From an uncultured Prevotellaceae bacterium (GTDB lineage: Bacteria; Bacteroidota; Bacteroidia; Bacteroidales; Bacteroidaceae), in the NCBI GenBank assembly GCA_902776545.1, contig CACYQO010000027.1:1-32987 (forward strand): a stretch of DNA of 32,987 bases, given 5' to 3'. The translations under genes and the position numbers were made by a program. Below the pieces are notes generated by a model that was not told the DNA's origin, did no database searches, and saw only the letters and a list, made by a program, of their open reading frames with translations. Every line of letters starts with the position of its first letter. Positions within the stretch are counted from its first letter, which is position 1. This document shows, piece after piece, positions 32,296 to 32,987 of the stretch.

Positions 32296-32463
32296 TCAAG
32301 TTGGAATCTTATTCAATAACTCTTTCTCTTTGTTAGTCAAAGCTTGTGACAGAACTTGGGACAAAGCTTGAGACAAGCTTGGGACAGCTGGGGACAAGCC
32401 TGTCTCCTTGGCCACTGTTATGCACATCTGCTCAGTTACATTGTCTTCGTTAAAATATGCCAT
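32296..32463 (-). CDS. 55-aa chimeric frame: HsdR start plus LSQA repeats (copy C)
   Basis: From the ATG at 32463, the first ~22 residues (MAYFNEDNVTEQMCITVAKE) match HsdR and copy B. The frame then turns into PAVPSLSQALSQVLSQALT and KEKELLNKI, which resembles the short-repeat linker and first helix of a winged helix seen at the ends of Fic- or AlbA-type regulators. It begins 2 bp after the broken yhcG stop. It is probably a recombination relic that joins an HsdR start to the 3' end of a lost regulator gene. Expression is unproven. Confidence 0.5.
   Translation of the reverse strand: MAYFNEDNVTEQMCITVAKETGLSPAVPSLSQALSQVLSQALTNKEKELLNKIPT
32339..32402. repeat. AGCTTGGGACA-type repeat in the chimeric frame
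   Basis: Five to six degenerate 11-12-bp units (AGCTTGTGACAG, AACTTGGGACAA, AGCTTGAGACA, AGCTTGGGAC, AGCTGGGGACA) form a tract. In the 55-aa frame they encode LSQA/LSQV. It joins the HsdR-like part to the following tail. Confidence 0.75.
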
Positions 32464-32465
32464 AA

Positions 32466-32987
32466 TCATTTATCTGATTCGTGATTTTGTTGCTCAAAAA
32501 GGATTTTCTGCTGTTCTATCTCCTTTCTTAGTTGTTCCTCTGTAGGCAGATATGTGAGATATTTTGCAGCAAACAGTTGGTCATTTTTTGCCAGAGTAGA
32601 ATAGCGTGCCACATATACCAATAACGAGCATTGTCATCTGCAACACGAAGCATGGTGCGGAAGTGAGTCCAACTAAGATTTGGTACTCGCGAGTGCCAAA
32701 TCTCTAAGTCTTTGAAACTCAAATAGAACTGGCGATACGACCGAAGATCACGAGCAGTAAATCCCCTATTATAACTTTTCGACAAATCTTCAGCCAACAA
32801 TGTAATGATTTGTTTTCCGTATTCAGCACGTTTTTCCCCTTGTTGTTCTTCCTCAACAATTCGTCGTCCCACTTGCCAATACGTTTTCACCATCACAGAA
32901 TTCACGCCTTGATAGGCAGTCTGCAATCCTTGCTCTACTATCAATCTGACGTCTGACAGGAGCGATGTATTTGTCGATGTAGCCTTC
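32466..32987 (-). pseudogene. YhcG-family (DUF1016) nuclease gene, internally deleted
   Basis: The 5' part continues past the window edge (in-frame SLLSDVRLIVEQ before the first listed residue). It shows a DUF1016 N-terminal domain: VNSVMVKTYWQVGRRIVEEEQ, GFTARDLRSYRQFYL and WTHFRTMLRVADDNARYWYM. Just after that, near 32612, the frame shifts. A second frame reads YVARYSTLAKNDQLFAAKYL and LPTEEQLRKEIEQQ to a TGA at 32466, which is the C-terminal end of the same family. About 200 residues, including the PD-(D/E)xK nuclease domain, are missing. The gene is therefore a deletion remnant and unlikely to give nuclease. Confidence 0.8.

Overview
The window looks like a chromosomal segment from a Bacteroidota bacterium, probably Bacteroidales and Prevotellaceae-like. 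The 16S rRNA 5' end carries the Bacteroidota-type GATGAACGCTAGCTACAGGC, promoters fit the TTG/TAnnTTTG (-33/-7) form, ribosome-binding sites are A-rich rather than Shine-Dalgarno, and the gene repertoire (LutABC, BspA-type leucine-rich repeats, DUF3987/VirE-like protein, Mrp without CxxC) fits. The genus is an inference.

Layout. 1-98 is the start of a 16S rRNA gene (minus) with its leader and promoter (99-391). 479-1198 is a BI-1 membrane protein (minus). 1371-4140 is a lutABC lactate-oxidation operon (plus). A complete 1501-bp IS4-family element (4155-5655) with 18-bp perfect inverted repeats and a 9-bp target duplication sits between lutC and the convergent gene. 5658-13038 is a tightly coupled nine-gene minus-strand operon: MATE exporter, cytidylate-kinase-like protein, YfcE-like phosphoesterase, an unlisted 53-aa membrane protein, RfbB, PurT, FdtA-like ketoisomerase, GNAT-type acyltransferase and DegT-type aminotransferase. 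The last genes plus RfbB make a dTDP-3-(acyl)amino-3,6-dideoxyhexose. 13133-21204 (plus) holds a subtilase, xseA, xseB, ilvE, trmB, a secreted BspA-like LRR protein and mrp, closed by a bidirectional terminator at 21212-21252.

21284-32987 (minus) is accessory DNA: a DUF3987/VirE-like primase-associated protein, a 3'-truncated BRO antirepressor, two unrecognised genes in their own operon, then a type I restriction locus read as broken yhcG, an HsdR-start fragment, AlbA/HATPase regulator, a second HsdR-start fragment, Fic protein and full hsdR. hsdM and hsdS are not in the window and would be expected past 32987.

Two patterns stand out. First, the 5' end of hsdR occurs three times, so that each accessory gene is bracketed by copies of the hsdR start. 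Second, short tandem repeats with 7-, 8-, 9-, 11- or 12-bp units, often with an inverted partner, litter the window: in the rrn leader, between genes, as the GTG start of mrp, as the signal-peptide core of the BspA-like protein, and as in-frame insertions inside mrp, trmB and the VirE-like gene.
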